14,129 nucleotides of DNA from Spirochaetia bacterium (GTDB lineage Bacteria; Spirochaetota; Spirochaetia; Treponematales; Breznakiellaceae): the NCBI GenBank assembly GCA_025997595.1, contig BNUU01000042.1, forward strand, positions 1 through 14,129, read 5' to 3'. Under the pieces are notes generated by a model. It made no database searches. It saw nothing but the letters and a program-made list of their open reading frames with translations, and was not told the DNA's origin. Position 1 is the stretch's first letter. Each line of letters begins with the position of its first letter. Positions 1 to 6,674 of this stretch are shown here, piece after piece. The position numbers were made by a program, and so were the translations under genes.

Positions 1-1020
1 TAAGCCAAAGTCAACGATACCCATAATGGCAACCGACAACACGTATAAAAATACTTCACCAACAGTATTCCAGCGGGCGCGGTGTTTGAATAAAATAGCG
101 ATGCAAAGTAAATAGTTAGTCAGCGCCGAAAAGATAAAAGAAATGACAATCGCATAATTGATTGCAACTCCGCACCGCGTAAACACAATAAACGCAACCA
201 CATTTACCACTAATGATACACCGCCGATAAACAGGTAGAGCAGTATCTGCATGGGAAGCGGCGCGGTATGGGCTCCGTAGTGTAGGATGCAATACAGCGC
301 ATGAACGCCGTCCTTCCAGCCGATTTTTTTACCTTCCTCGTAAGAGCGGGGATAGTAGGAAATGGCGTACTCATACACCCGGTAATGGCCCTGCGCCACC
401 TTTGCGGTTACTTCCGGTTCAAACCCGAAACGGTCTTCTTTCAGCGTGGGGGCTATTTCCTGAATTACCTCACGGTGAAACAGTTTATAACAGGTTTCCA
501 TGTCGGTAATATCAAGGTTGGTAAACATATTTGAGACCGTCGTAAGATGTTTATTCATCCAGGTATGCCAAAAATACAGTACCCGGCGCGTTTCCGGTTT
601 GAGATAGCGCGAGCCGTACACCACATCAGCTTTGCCCTCAAGCAGCGGTTCAAGCATGGCGATGTATTCTTTGGGGTCGTACTCCGAGTCGGCGTCCTGT
701 ATACCGATAAAATCTCCGGCGGCGTGCAGTAATCCTGTCCGCAGAGCGGCCCCCTTGCCCCGGTTTTTTTCGTGTTTTAATACACGGATTGTATACCTTT
801 CTGAAGTCTCTTGTTTTGCCACAATCTTTTCAAGGATCGATAAACTATTGTCTGTAGAAGCGTCATCTACTACGACAACTTCAAGGGAAAAGGGCTGGCC
901 TTTCGCCATATCCTGTACCTGCGAGAGACAAGTTTCTATTGTATGTTCCTCATTGTAACAGGGAATAATCAAGGAAAGGGTGTATGGAGAGTTGGATCTT
1001 ACTCCGTCCTGTTCAATCAT
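1..1020 (-). CDS. GT2 glycosyltransferase with C-terminal GtrA-like membrane domain, 3' end missing
   Basis: The protein is probably a polyprenyl-phosphate sugar transferase of the dolichol-phosphate mannosyltransferase type, which moves a sugar from a nucleotide donor to a lipid carrier at the inner membrane. I translated the minus strand: 340 codons stay open to the window edge. The N-terminal GT2 domain shows [11 protein letters not shown] (about residues 15-25), VVVVDDAST with the Asp pair at 52-53, and QDADSEYDP with the DAD metal motif at 109-111, followed by the family pattern ADVVYGSRY. From about residue 257 the sequence becomes strongly hydrophobic, with three or more membrane segments and an NYLL...FKHR motif typical of GtrA-like domains. 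The chosen ATG has AAAGGA 9 nt upstream; an in-frame ATG at 1044 (adding MNIKGKNT) has a weaker site. Its acceptor and sugar cannot be told from the sequence. Confidence 0.9.
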   Translation of the reverse strand, partial: MIEQDGVRSNSPYTLSLIIPCYNEEHTIETCLSQVQDMAKGQPFSLEVVVVDDASTDNSLSILEKIVAKQETSERYTIRVLKHEKNRGKGAALRTGLLHAAGDFIGIQDADSEYDPKEYIAMLEPLLEGKADVVYGSRYLKPETRRVLYFWHTWMNKHLTTVSNMFTNLDITDMETCYKLFHREVIQEIAPTLKEDRFGFEPEVTAKVAQGHYRVYEYAISYYPRSYEEGKKIGWKDGVHALYCILHYGAHTAPLPMQILLYLFIGGVSLVVNVVAFIVFTRCGVAINYAIVISFIFSALTNYLLCIAILFKHRARWNTVGEVFLYVLSVAIMGIVDFGL

Positions 1021-1093
1021 TGTATTTTTTCCTTTAATGTTCATCTTTTTATAGACCTACCACTAATACCGGTAAAACAACGCTATTACAGGT

Positions 1094-1123
1094 ATTTTAT
1101 TCAGATTTTTTATATTGTGTCAA
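1094..1123 (-). promoter_or_regulatory. Predicted sigma-70-type promoter of the glycosyltransferase
   Basis: Read on the minus strand, TTGACA (1118-1123) is followed after 18 nt by TAAAAT (1094-1099). Transcription would start near 1087, leaving an untranslated leader of about 66 nt before the ATG at 1020. The -35 box matches the consensus exactly; the -10 box has one mismatch. This is pattern matching only. Confidence 0.6.
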
Positions 1124-1160
1124 CTCTAATACAGTTACATTACTATATTAGGATGTATTC

Positions 1161-1190
1161 ATGAATGGGAAATACTTATTTTATAGATAA
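1161..1190 (+). CDS. Possible nine-residue leader ORF abutting the XRE regulator
   Basis: ATG at 1161 opens a ten-codon frame, MNGKYLFYR then TAA at 1188-1190, and the regulator's ATG follows at once at 1191. The mini-ORF has AGGA (1150-1153) 7 nt before its start, while the regulator itself has no recognisable ribosome site. This arrangement would suit translation of the regulator by ribosomes that finish the mini-ORF. The frame is so short that it could be chance. Confidence 0.3.
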   Translation: MNGKYLFYR

Positions 1191-1523
1191 ATGACCTATT
1201 TTCAGGAGAAATTTATCAAAAATCTCCGTCATTTCCGTAAACAGCGTGGTTTAAGCCAGTTAAAATTCTCTGAAATGATAGAAGTATCCCCTAACTACCT
1301 TAATGCGGTGGAAAACGGCAAGAATTTTCCCTCCCCGGAGGTCATTCAGCGGATGATCGATGCGCTTGAAATCTTACCCTACCAGCTTTTTCTGGAGTAT
1401 CCGGTAGACTTGTCCGATGCCTTTCAAGGAGCAAAGACTCTGGTTATCCAGGAACTATCCCAAATCAGGCAGAAATTCGTCAAGGATATAGACGGAATCA
1501 TCGAAAAATACGGGAAATCTTAG
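1191..1523 (+). CDS. Small XRE/Cro-type helix-turn-helix transcriptional regulator
   Basis: The protein has 110 residues and is a DNA-binding regulator. Residues about 8-62 form the Cro/CI helix-turn-helix: RKQRGLSQLKFSEMI supplies the first two helices, and VSPNYLNAVENGKNFPSPE the turn, recognition helix and the conserved E-x-G-K-x-P-S motif. The remaining about 45 residues are helical and charged and may serve for dimerisation; no ligand domain is visible. The start is fixed because an in-frame stop lies immediately upstream. There is no good Shine-Dalgarno sequence, so translation may be coupled to a mini-ORF ending at 1190. It ends 13 nt before the fabV promoter's -35 box and is co-directional with the fatty-acid operon, so it may regulate that operon, the divergent glycosyltransferase or itself. 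Its target is inference. Confidence 0.85.
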   Translation: MTYFQEKFIKNLRHFRKQRGLSQLKFSEMIEVSPNYLNAVENGKNFPSPEVIQRMIDALEILPYQLFLEYPVDLSDAFQGAKTLVIQELSQIRQKFVKDIDGIIEKYGKS

Positions 1524-1536
1524 CCGGACTATGGGC

Positions 1537-1566
1537 TTGACGTATGTTGTACCACTACAGTATATT
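1537..1566 (+). promoter_or_regulatory. Predicted sigma-70-type promoter of the fabV-acc operon
   Basis: TTGACG (1537-1542) and TATATT (1561-1566) are separated by 18 nt, each one base off consensus. Start of transcription would fall near 1573, about 39 nt before the fabV ATG, inside the inverted repeat at 1571-1595. It lies just after the stop of the upstream regulator, so some readthrough from that gene is also possible. Confidence 0.6.
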
Positions 1567-1570
1567 GATT

Positions 1571-1595
1571 ATGACAATTTCTTAATTTTTGTCAT
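1571..1595. promoter_or_regulatory. 7-bp inverted repeat at the fabV transcription start, candidate operator
   Basis: ATGACAA (1571-1577) and TTGTCAT (1589-1595) form perfect inverted arms with an AT-rich 11-nt centre, so the half-site centres are 18 bp apart. The repeat covers the predicted transcription start of the fabV operon, where a bound repressor would block initiation. The adjacent XRE-type protein is an obvious candidate partner, but nothing in the sequence proves this. As RNA, the same arms could form only a weak AU-rich hairpin. Confidence 0.45.
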
Positions 1596-1599
1596 TCGT

Positions 1600-1603
1600 G
1601 GAG
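1600..1603 (+). promoter_or_regulatory. Ribosome binding site that sets the fabV start
   Basis: GGAG lies 8 nt before the ATG at 1612. This, with the match of the resulting N-terminus (MVLKPM...) to the TER family, rules out the longer in-frame start at 1531, which would sit upstream of the promoter's -35 box. Confidence 0.7.
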
Positions 1604-1611
1604 ATATAACT

Positions 1612-2865
1612 ATGGTACTTAAACCGATGATTAGGAGCAATATTTGCATCAACTGCCACCCAAGGGGCTGCGCAAAGATGGTGCGGAATCAGATTGAATA
1701 CGCGAAAACCCACCTTGCGGGGGGGAAGACCCCCGCCGAAGCCAGGGCGGCGGTTCCTTCAGGCAGCCCAAAACTGGTACTGGTGATCGGCTGCTCCACG
1801 GGCTACGGCCTTGCGAGCCGTATATCGGCGGCCTACGGCTACGGGGCCGCCACGGTGGGCATCTCCTTTGAGAAGCCCGCCTCCGCCACAAAACCCGGTA
1901 CCCCCGGTTATTACAATAACCTTACCTTCGACACCGATGCCGCCAGGGCCGGCCTTGTTTCCAAAACTCTGGACGGGGACGCCTTCTCCAACGAAATGAA
2001 GGTAGAGGCCATCGCCGCCCTCAGGGAAGCCGCCGCTGCGGCGAAAATTCCCGCCCAAATAGACCTGATCGTCTATTCCCTGGCCTCCCCGGTACGGACC
2101 GACCCAAAAGACGGCGTCATGTACAAGTCGGTGATCAAGCCCATCGGGCAGGCCTATTCGGGGAAGACCCTGGATATGATGACCGCGAAATTCATCACCG
2201 CCACTGCGAAACCCGCCGACGACGAAGAGATCGCCCATACGATCAAGGTGATGGGCGGCGAGGACTGGGAGCTGTGGATCGACGCCCTGGACAAGGCCGG
2301 CCTGCTTGCCCCTGCCCTCCGGACCGTGGCCTATACGTATATCGGCCCGGAGCTTTCCTGGGCCATTTACAAGAACGGCACCATCGGCCGGGGCAAGGAA
2401 GACCTGGAACGGGCGGGCCGCGCCATCAACCAAAAATTCGCCGGGACCCAGCGCCGCGCCTGGATCTCGGTAAACAAGGCCCTGGTTACCCGTTCAAGTG
2501 CGATGATCCCCATCATCCCCTTTTACGTCTCCTGCCTCTTCAAGGTGATGAAGGAGAAGGGCCTCCACGAGGGCTGCATCGAACAGATCGTCCGGCTCTG
2601 CCGGGACCGGCTCTACACGGCTGAGGCCATCGGCAGCCCCGCAAAGGTGCCTACCGACAGCGAAGGCCGCATCCGTATCGACGACTGGGAGATGCGGGAG
2701 GATGTCCAGAAGGCGACCCTTGAACAGATGGACAGCGTAACCGAGGACAACATCCTCACCGCCACCGATGTCGGCGGATTCAAACACGATTTTCTGGAAA
2801 CCCACGGTTTTGACGTGAGCGGTATCGACTACGAACTGGATGTGGACCCCCTGAGCATTGGCTAG
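1612..2865 (+). CDS. fabV: FabV/TER-type trans-2-enoyl-ACP/CoA reductase (NADH)
   Basis: This cytoplasmic enzyme reduces the trans-2 double bond of enoyl-ACP or enoyl-CoA. The family includes FabV (last step of fatty-acid elongation) and the Treponema denticola crotonyl-CoA reductase TER. The 417-residue product has the usual family length. It begins MVLKPMIRSNICINCHP, as TER-type enzymes do. A Rossmann loop GCSTGYGLASR lies at about residues 60-70, and SFEK follows. The segments LIVYSLASPVRTDP and VMGGEDWELWI are also conserved. The catalytic Tyr-x8-Lys is Y253 and K262 within IYKNGTIGRGK. C-terminal RIRIDDWEMREDVQ is also typical. It is the first gene of an operon with all four acetyl-CoA carboxylase genes (26-nt gap to accB), so I favour a fatty-acid synthesis role over butyrate fermentation. 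Activity on CoA substrates remains possible. Confidence 0.96.
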   Translation: MVLKPMIRSNICINCHPRGCAKMVRNQIEYAKTHLAGGKTPAEARAAVPSGSPKLVLVIGCSTGYGLASRISAAYGYGAATVGISFEKPASATKPGTPGYYNNLTFDTDAARAGLVSKTLDGDAFSNEMKVEAIAALREAAAAAKIPAQIDLIVYSLASPVRTDPKDGVMYKSVIKPIGQAYSGKTLDMMTAKFITATAKPADDEEIAHTIKVMGGEDWELWIDALDKAGLLAPALRTVAYTYIGPELSWAIYKNGTIGRGKEDLERAGRAINQKFAGTQRRAWISVNKALVTRSSAMIPIIPFYVSCLFKVMKEKGLHEGCIEQIVRLCRDRLYTAEAIGSPAKVPTDSEGRIRIDDWEMREDVQKATLEQMDSVTEDNILTATDVGGFKHDFLETHGFDVSGIDYELDVDPLSIG

Positions 2866-2891
2866 CACTGAGTAATTGGAGATAATGCCTT

Positions 2892-3386
2892 ATGAACGAT
2901 AAGTTGCTTTTGACACTGGTGGACAAATTCAACAACGGTTCCATTGCGGAACTGGATTTGGATGACGGCAGCGCCCATCTTATTTTACGGAAGGACGGGG
3001 CCTTTGCCCGCGCCGCCGCTCCGGCAGCCGGGACAGTTCCCGGCGCTTTGCCCGCCGCCGCGGCGGCCGGCGGTGCAGCGGCCGACGGCTCCGCTGCCGC
3101 AGTACACCTCGGTCTCCCGGTGGCTCCCGGCGCTGCCGGCCCGGCAGGGGAGACCATCACCAGCCCCATCGTGGCCACCTTTTACGCCACACCGGGGCCG
3201 GATGCCCCGGCCTTTGTCTCACCCGGCTCAAAGGTCAAGGCCGGGGACACCCTCTGCATCCTTGAGGCCATGAAAATGATGAACCACCTGGAAGCGGAAT
3301 TTGACTGCGAAATTCTTTCGATAAAGGCGGCAAACGGGGATCTGGTCGAATACGGCCAGGCCCTGTTTGAGGTCAAGCGGCTGTAG
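2892..3386 (+). CDS. accB: Biotin carboxyl carrier protein of acetyl-CoA carboxylase
   Basis: AccB carries the covalently bound biotin that shuttles the carboxyl group between AccC and AccA/AccD in the first committed step of fatty-acid synthesis. The 164-residue protein has a short N-terminal part (residues 1-36, ending LILRKDGA), a long Ala/Pro/Gly-rich flexible linker (about 38-87), and a biotinyl domain from about 88 to the end. The biotinylation motif EAMKMM puts the modified lysine at K128; upstream ITSPIVATFYATPGPDAPAFV and downstream G-x-L-V-E-Y-G-Q-x-L-F are standard for the domain. GGAG about 10 nt before the ATG serves as ribosome site. The linker is richer in alanine than in the usual E. 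coli-type protein, matching the high GC of this operon. It lies 26 nt after fabV and 9 nt before accC. Confidence 0.96.
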   Translation: MNDKLLLTLVDKFNNGSIAELDLDDGSAHLILRKDGAFARAAAPAAGTVPGALPAAAAAGGAAADGSAAAVHLGLPVAPGAAGPAGETITSPIVATFYATPGPDAPAFVSPGSKVKAGDTLCILEAMKMMNHLEAEFDCEILSIKAANGDLVEYGQALFEVKRL

Positions 3387-3389
3387 GGG
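3385..3389 (+). promoter_or_regulatory. Ribosome binding site supporting a TTG start for accC
   Basis: AGGGG overlaps the accB stop codon and lies 6 nt before TTG at 3396. No ATG or GTG lies between here and the conserved HRLLIANRGEIAVRI segment, so the TTG is the best start. Confidence 0.6.
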
Positions 3390-3395
3390 CGCGTT

Positions 3396-4778
3396 TTGGC
3401 AGCACAAAATTCGGCTCAGCCGGTCCGGGGCGCCGCAATTCACCGCCTCCTGATTGCCAACCGGGGTGAAATCGCCGTGCGGATCATCCGGGCCTGCCGG
3501 GAACTGGGGATCGAGGCCGTGGCGGTCTACTCCACCGCCGATGCGGACAGCCTCCACGTGAAACTTGCGGATCAGGCGGTCTGCATCGGCCCGCCGCCCT
3601 CGGCGCAAAGTTACCTGCTGCGCAACAACCTCATCATGGCGGCGCTCAACACCGGCTGCGAGGCTATTCACCCCGGCGTGGGCTTCCTCTCGGAGAACGC
3701 CGCCTTCGCCCGGCTGGTACGGGAGAAGGGCCTCATCTTTATCGGCCCGGACCCGGACATCATCGACCTTTTGGGGGATAAGGTGATAGCCCGGGACACC
3801 GCCAAACGCTTCGGCCTCCCGGTCACGCCGGGCACGGAAGAGGCGGTCTCTGATCCGGCAGTCGCCGCAAAGGCCGCCCGGGAACTCGGCTTCCCGGTGA
3901 TTCCGATTATCATTAAGGCGGCGGCCGGGGGCGGCGGCAAGGGTATGCGGATCGTCCGGCAGGAAGCGGACCTTGCGGAGAACCTTTCCATCGCCGGCCG
4001 GGAAGCGGAATCAAACTTTGCGGACGGCCGTGTTTTTATCGAGCGCTACCTGGAAAATCCCCGGCATGTGGAACTCCAGATCGTCGCCGATGGTAACGGA
4101 AATGTGGCGGTCCTGGGAGAGCGGGACTGCACGGTCCAGAAAAACCACCAGAAACTGATTGAAGAAAGTCCCTCCCCGGCAGTCAGCCCGGAAATGCGGC
4201 AGAAGATGTCCGATGGGGCCGTGGCGATGTTCCGGGACCTCAAGTACTGCGGCGCGGGTACCATCGAATTCCTCGTGGAGGGCGGCTCATTTTACTTTAT
4301 GGAAGTGAACGCCCGGGTCCAGGTGGAACATCCGGTGAGCGAGCTCATCACCAACACGGACATTATCCGCCAGCAGATCCTGGCCTGCACCACGGGCCGC
4401 ATGGAGATCGACCCCGCTGCGGTCCGCATCGAAGGCTGGGCCATCGAGTGCCGGATCAATGCCCTCAGCCCCGGCACAGTGACCCGGCTGGACATACCCG
4501 GCGGGCCGGGGGTGCGCTTCGACTCATTTTTATACTCAGGCTGCAAGGTCCCCCCCCACTACGATTCCATGGTGGCAAAGCTCATCGTCCACGCCCCCGG
4601 CCGCGAACAGGCCCTGGCGCGGATGGAAAGGGCGCTCCGGGAACTTAACATCGAAGGGATCAAAACCAACCGCGCGTCACAGCAATGGATCATCGGCGAT
4701 CCTGTTTTCCGTTCCGGCAATTTCGGAACCGCCTATTATGAAGCCATCGCAAAGGAGGCAGAAAATGCCCGCCCCTAA
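3396..4778 (+). CDS. accC: Biotin carboxylase subunit of acetyl-CoA carboxylase
   Basis: AccC uses ATP and bicarbonate to carboxylate the biotin on AccB. The 460-residue product spans the full enzyme: N-terminal domain starting RLLIANRGEIAVRI (about 17-30), ATP-grasp domain with K129, the glycine loop AAAGGGGKGM (175-184), and the C-terminal biotin carboxylase domain. Counterparts of the E. coli active-site residues are visible: K174, K253, E291, E303, N305, R307, E311 and R353. The translation start is a TTG supported by AGGGG 6 nt upstream. One oddity is GFPVIPIIIKAAAGGGG, where most family members have G-[YF]-P-V-I-I-K, so three residues (IPI) seem added right before the ATP-binding lysine. 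The sequence is otherwise intact. It is followed by accD with a 14-nt overlap. Confidence 0.97.
   Translation: MAAQNSAQPVRGAAIHRLLIANRGEIAVRIIRACRELGIEAVAVYSTADADSLHVKLADQAVCIGPPPSAQSYLLRNNLIMAALNTGCEAIHPGVGFLSENAAFARLVREKGLIFIGPDPDIIDLLGDKVIARDTAKRFGLPVTPGTEEAVSDPAVAAKAARELGFPVIPIIIKAAAGGGGKGMRIVRQEADLAENLSIAGREAESNFADGRVFIERYLENPRHVELQIVADGNGNVAVLGERDCTVQKNHQKLIEESPSPAVSPEMRQKMSDGAVAMFRDLKYCGAGTIEFLVEGGSFYFMEVNARVQVEHPVSELITNTDIIRQQILACTTGRMEIDPAAVRIEGWAIECRINALSPGTVTRLDIPGGPGVRFDSFLYSGCKVPPHYDSMVAKLIVHAPGREQALARMERALRELNIEGIKTNRASQQWIIGDPVFRSGNFGTAYYEAIAKEAENARP
4751..4758 (+). promoter_or_regulatory. Strong ribosome binding site setting the accD start
   Basis: AAAGGAGG lies inside the end of accC, 6 nt before ATG 4765. 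It selects this ATG over the in-frame ATG at 4738, which lacks such a site and would put nine extra residues before the zinc-finger region. Confidence 0.8.
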
Positions 4779-5697
4779 TACAACAAACCCCGCGCCCTGC
4801 CCGGCCTGCGGAGCCCAGCACAGGCAGGAAGCCATAGCCGCCGCCCTCAAGACCTGCCCCGGCTGCGGCTACCATTACCGCATGGAGCCCCGGGAGCGGA
4901 TTCAGTATTTAACCGACCCCGGCAGCTTCACCGAATTCTCCGCCAACCTTTCATCCCTTAACCCCATCGACCTTGCGGGCTACGAGGAAAAGCTCTCCGA
5001 GGCGGAAGTAAAGGCCCGGATGAAGGACGCGGTAATCACCGGCGCCTGTACCATCGAAGGGAAGCCCCTGATCCTGGGCCTCATGTCCTTCAACTTCATG
5101 GGGGGCTCCATGGGCTCCGTGGTGGGGGAAAAGGTGACACGGGCCATGCTCAAAGCGGCGGAAGAAAAGCTGCCGCTAATCATCTACACCACCTCAGGGG
5201 GCGCCCGGATGCAGGAGGGGATCTTTTCCCTTTTGCAGATGGCGAAAACCTCCAGCGCGGCGGCGGAACTGGACAAGGCCGGCCTCCCCTTCTTCATCGT
5301 GCTCTGCGATCCCACCACCGGCGGGGTCACCGCCTCCTTCGCCATGCTTGCCGATGTCACCCTTGCGGAGCCCGGCGCCCTCATCGGCTTTGCGGGCCCC
5401 CGTGTCATCGAGGGCACCATCCGCCAGACCCTGCCCGAAGGTTTCCAGCGCGCGGAGTTTCAGCTTGAAAAGGGCTTCGTGGACCTCATCGTGAACCGCC
5501 AGGATCAAAGGCGCCTCCTTTCAGAGCTCATCGATTTGCATCAGGAACATCCAACGAGGCCCTCAGGCCGAAGTTTCCAGGAGGGGGGAAGTCTCCCCCC
5601 TGGCTCCAAAAAGGTGCCAGGCACCTTTTTTCCGCCACCCCCCTCTCCTGGGGCTGCGCCCCAAACCCCGGCTCAATCCAACAAGGAGCGCATATAA
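4765..5697 (+). CDS. accD: Acetyl-CoA carboxylase carboxyltransferase beta subunit with unusual C-terminal tail
   Basis: AccD pairs with AccA to move the carboxyl group from biotin to acetyl-CoA, making malonyl-CoA. The 310-residue protein has the N-terminal four-cysteine zinc ribbon (C12, C15, C31, C34; spacing C-x2-C-x15-C-x2-C) and a crotonase-fold carboxyltransferase domain with YTTSGGARMQEG (about 141-152), DPTTGGVTASFAMLAD and GFAGPRVIEGTIRQ. The normal domain appears to end near LIDLHQEH (255-262). The last 48 residues, rich in Pro, Gly and Ser and containing KKVPGTFF, are encoded by a cluster of palindromes and do not resemble any AccD end I know. The frame nevertheless stays open and ends in TAATG, shared with the accA start, so the two subunits are probably translationally coupled. 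The start overlaps the end of accC by 14 nt. Confidence 0.95.
   Translation: MPAPNTTNPAPCPACGAQHRQEAIAAALKTCPGCGYHYRMEPRERIQYLTDPGSFTEFSANLSSLNPIDLAGYEEKLSEAEVKARMKDAVITGACTIEGKPLILGLMSFNFMGGSMGSVVGEKVTRAMLKAAEEKLPLIIYTTSGGARMQEGIFSLLQMAKTSSAAAELDKAGLPFFIVLCDPTTGGVTASFAMLADVTLAEPGALIGFAGPRVIEGTIRQTLPEGFQRAEFQLEKGFVDLIVNRQDQRRLLSELIDLHQEHPTRPSGRSFQEGGSLPPGSKKVPGTFFPPPPSPGAAPQTPAQSNKERI
5577..5663. repeat. Cluster of three palindromes inside the 3' end of accD
   Basis: Three inverted repeats follow one another. The first is GGGGGGA (5583-5589) against TCCCCCC (5594-5600), with CCA/TGG outside it. The second is AAAAAGGTGCC (5608-5618) against GGCACCTTTTT (5620-5630), perfect around a single A. 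The third is TGGGGC (5649-5654) against GCCCCA (5658-5663). The second, a GC-rich stem followed by six T, looks like an intrinsic terminator although it sits in a coding frame. The arrangement suggests a REP- or MITE-like mobile palindromic element that landed in, or expanded within, the end of accD. Whether it recurs elsewhere in the genome cannot be seen here. Confidence 0.7.
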
Positions 5698-6620
5698 TGG
5701 ACACCCTGGAACTGACCCAAAAAGTCGAGGAACTGAAAAAGCTGATCCGGGAATCGGGGATCGACGGCTCCAAAGAACTGGACGAACTTGAGGCCAAAAT
5801 TCAGGCGGGCTCCCGAACGGAAACCACCTGGAAGCGGGTGGAACTTGCCCGCCACCCTGACCGGCCCTATTCGCTGGATTACATCAACCGCATCTTCGAC
5901 GGCTTCATCGAACTCCACGGGGACCGTTACTACGGCGACGACCCGGCGATTGTGGGGGGGCTTGCCTTCCTGAGCGGCCGCCCCGTGACGATCATCGCCA
6001 ACCAGAAGGGCCGGACCCTCAAGGAAAATATGCGCCGCAACCACGGCATGGCCAACCCCGAAGGTTACCGCAAGGCACTGCGCCTGGCAAAGGAAGCTGA
6101 AAAATTCCACCGACCCATCATCACCTTTGTGGACACCTCCGGGGCCTATCCCGGGCTGGGCGCGGAGGAGCGGGGTATCGGGGAAGCCATTGCCCGGAAT
6201 CTGCGGGACTTTAGCCAGCTTAAAACCCCCATCGTCTGCGTCATCATCGGCGAAGGGGGCTCCGGCGGCGCGCTGGGCCTCTGCGTGGGTGACAAGATCT
6301 ACATGCTGGAAAACGCCATCTACTCGGTGATCAGCCCCGAAGGCTATGCATCAATACTGCTGCGGGACGCCGCCAAGGCGAAGGACGCAGCGGTGTTAAT
6401 GAAGATCACCAGCGCGGATTTACTGGAGTTCAAGGTGATCAACGGCGTCATCGGCGAACCCGCCGGAGGCGCCCAGACCGACCCGGACGCCGCTGCGGCT
6501 ATCATCAAAAATATCCTGATTAAGGAAGTCGATGACCTCTGTACGCGGAACCCCGCGGTACTGGTCCGCTACCGGAATCTAAAAATCCGCAAGGTGGGGC
6601 ACTGGAACGAAGGGGCTTAA
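5697..6620 (+). CDS. accA: Acetyl-CoA carboxylase carboxyltransferase alpha subunit
   Basis: AccA forms the alpha2beta2 carboxyltransferase with AccD and completes malonyl-CoA synthesis. At 307 residues it is close to the usual length of about 320. An N-terminal helical segment (ELTQKVEELKKLI..., about 4-36) leads into the carboxyltransferase domain, with R-P-Y-S-L-D-Y-I (56-63), FIELHGDRYYGDDPAIVGG, QKGRTLKENMRRNHGMANPEGYRKALRL, DTSGAYPGLGAEERG (146-160), GEGGSGGALG (185-194) and VISPEGYASILLRD. The start ATG overlaps the accD stop (TAATG), with AAGGAG 8 nt upstream. No defect is visible. It is the last gene of the operon and faces the convergent xylB gene across a short spacer with a hairpin. 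Confidence 0.97.
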   Translation: MDTLELTQKVEELKKLIRESGIDGSKELDELEAKIQAGSRTETTWKRVELARHPDRPYSLDYINRIFDGFIELHGDRYYGDDPAIVGGLAFLSGRPVTIIANQKGRTLKENMRRNHGMANPEGYRKALRLAKEAEKFHRPIITFVDTSGAYPGLGAEERGIGEAIARNLRDFSQLKTPIVCVIIGEGGSGGALGLCVGDKIYMLENAIYSVISPEGYASILLRDAAKAKDAAVLMKITSADLLEFKVINGVIGEPAGGAQTDPDAAAAIIKNILIKEVDDLCTRNPAVLVRYRNLKIRKVGHWNEGA

Positions 6621-6636
6621 GGCAGACACGGAAGCG

Positions 6637-6664
6637 GGGGACTTGCGGCGTACCGCAAGTCCCC
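6637..6664. terminator. Bidirectional hairpin between convergent accA and xylB
   Basis: GGGGACTTGCGG (6637-6648) and CCGCAAGTCCCC (6653-6664) form a perfect 12-bp stem with a 4-nt loop. It sits 16 nt after the accA stop and 10 nt beyond the xylB stop on the other strand. Neither side has a proper T tract, so it may mark mRNA 3' ends by stability or factor-assisted termination instead of classical intrinsic termination. Confidence 0.6.
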
Positions 6665-6674
6665 GACAGTAATG

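Noticed and set aside
1065..1096. AATACC/GGTATT inverted pair and TACCGGTA in the glycosyltransferase-XRE spacer as an operator
   Set aside because: Six-base arms 20 nt apart in AT-rich DNA are easily due to chance; position relative to the promoter is not compelling.
1531..1611. Upstream extension of fabV from ATG 1531
   Set aside because: It would overlap the predicted promoter and operator, has no ribosome site, and the family N-terminus begins at 1612.
1759..2433. Minus-strand open frame of 224 codons antisense to fabV
   Set aside because: fabV is unmistakable on the other strand; the frame is low-complexity and Gly-rich, as antisense shadows of GC-rich genes are.
2866..2891. Promoter or terminator between fabV and accB
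   Set aside because: Only 26 nt with a ribosome site; no hairpin or promoter boxes are seen, so the genes are taken as one transcript.
4738..4764. Nine-residue upstream extension of accD
   Set aside because: AAAGGAGG is correctly spaced only for the ATG at 4765.
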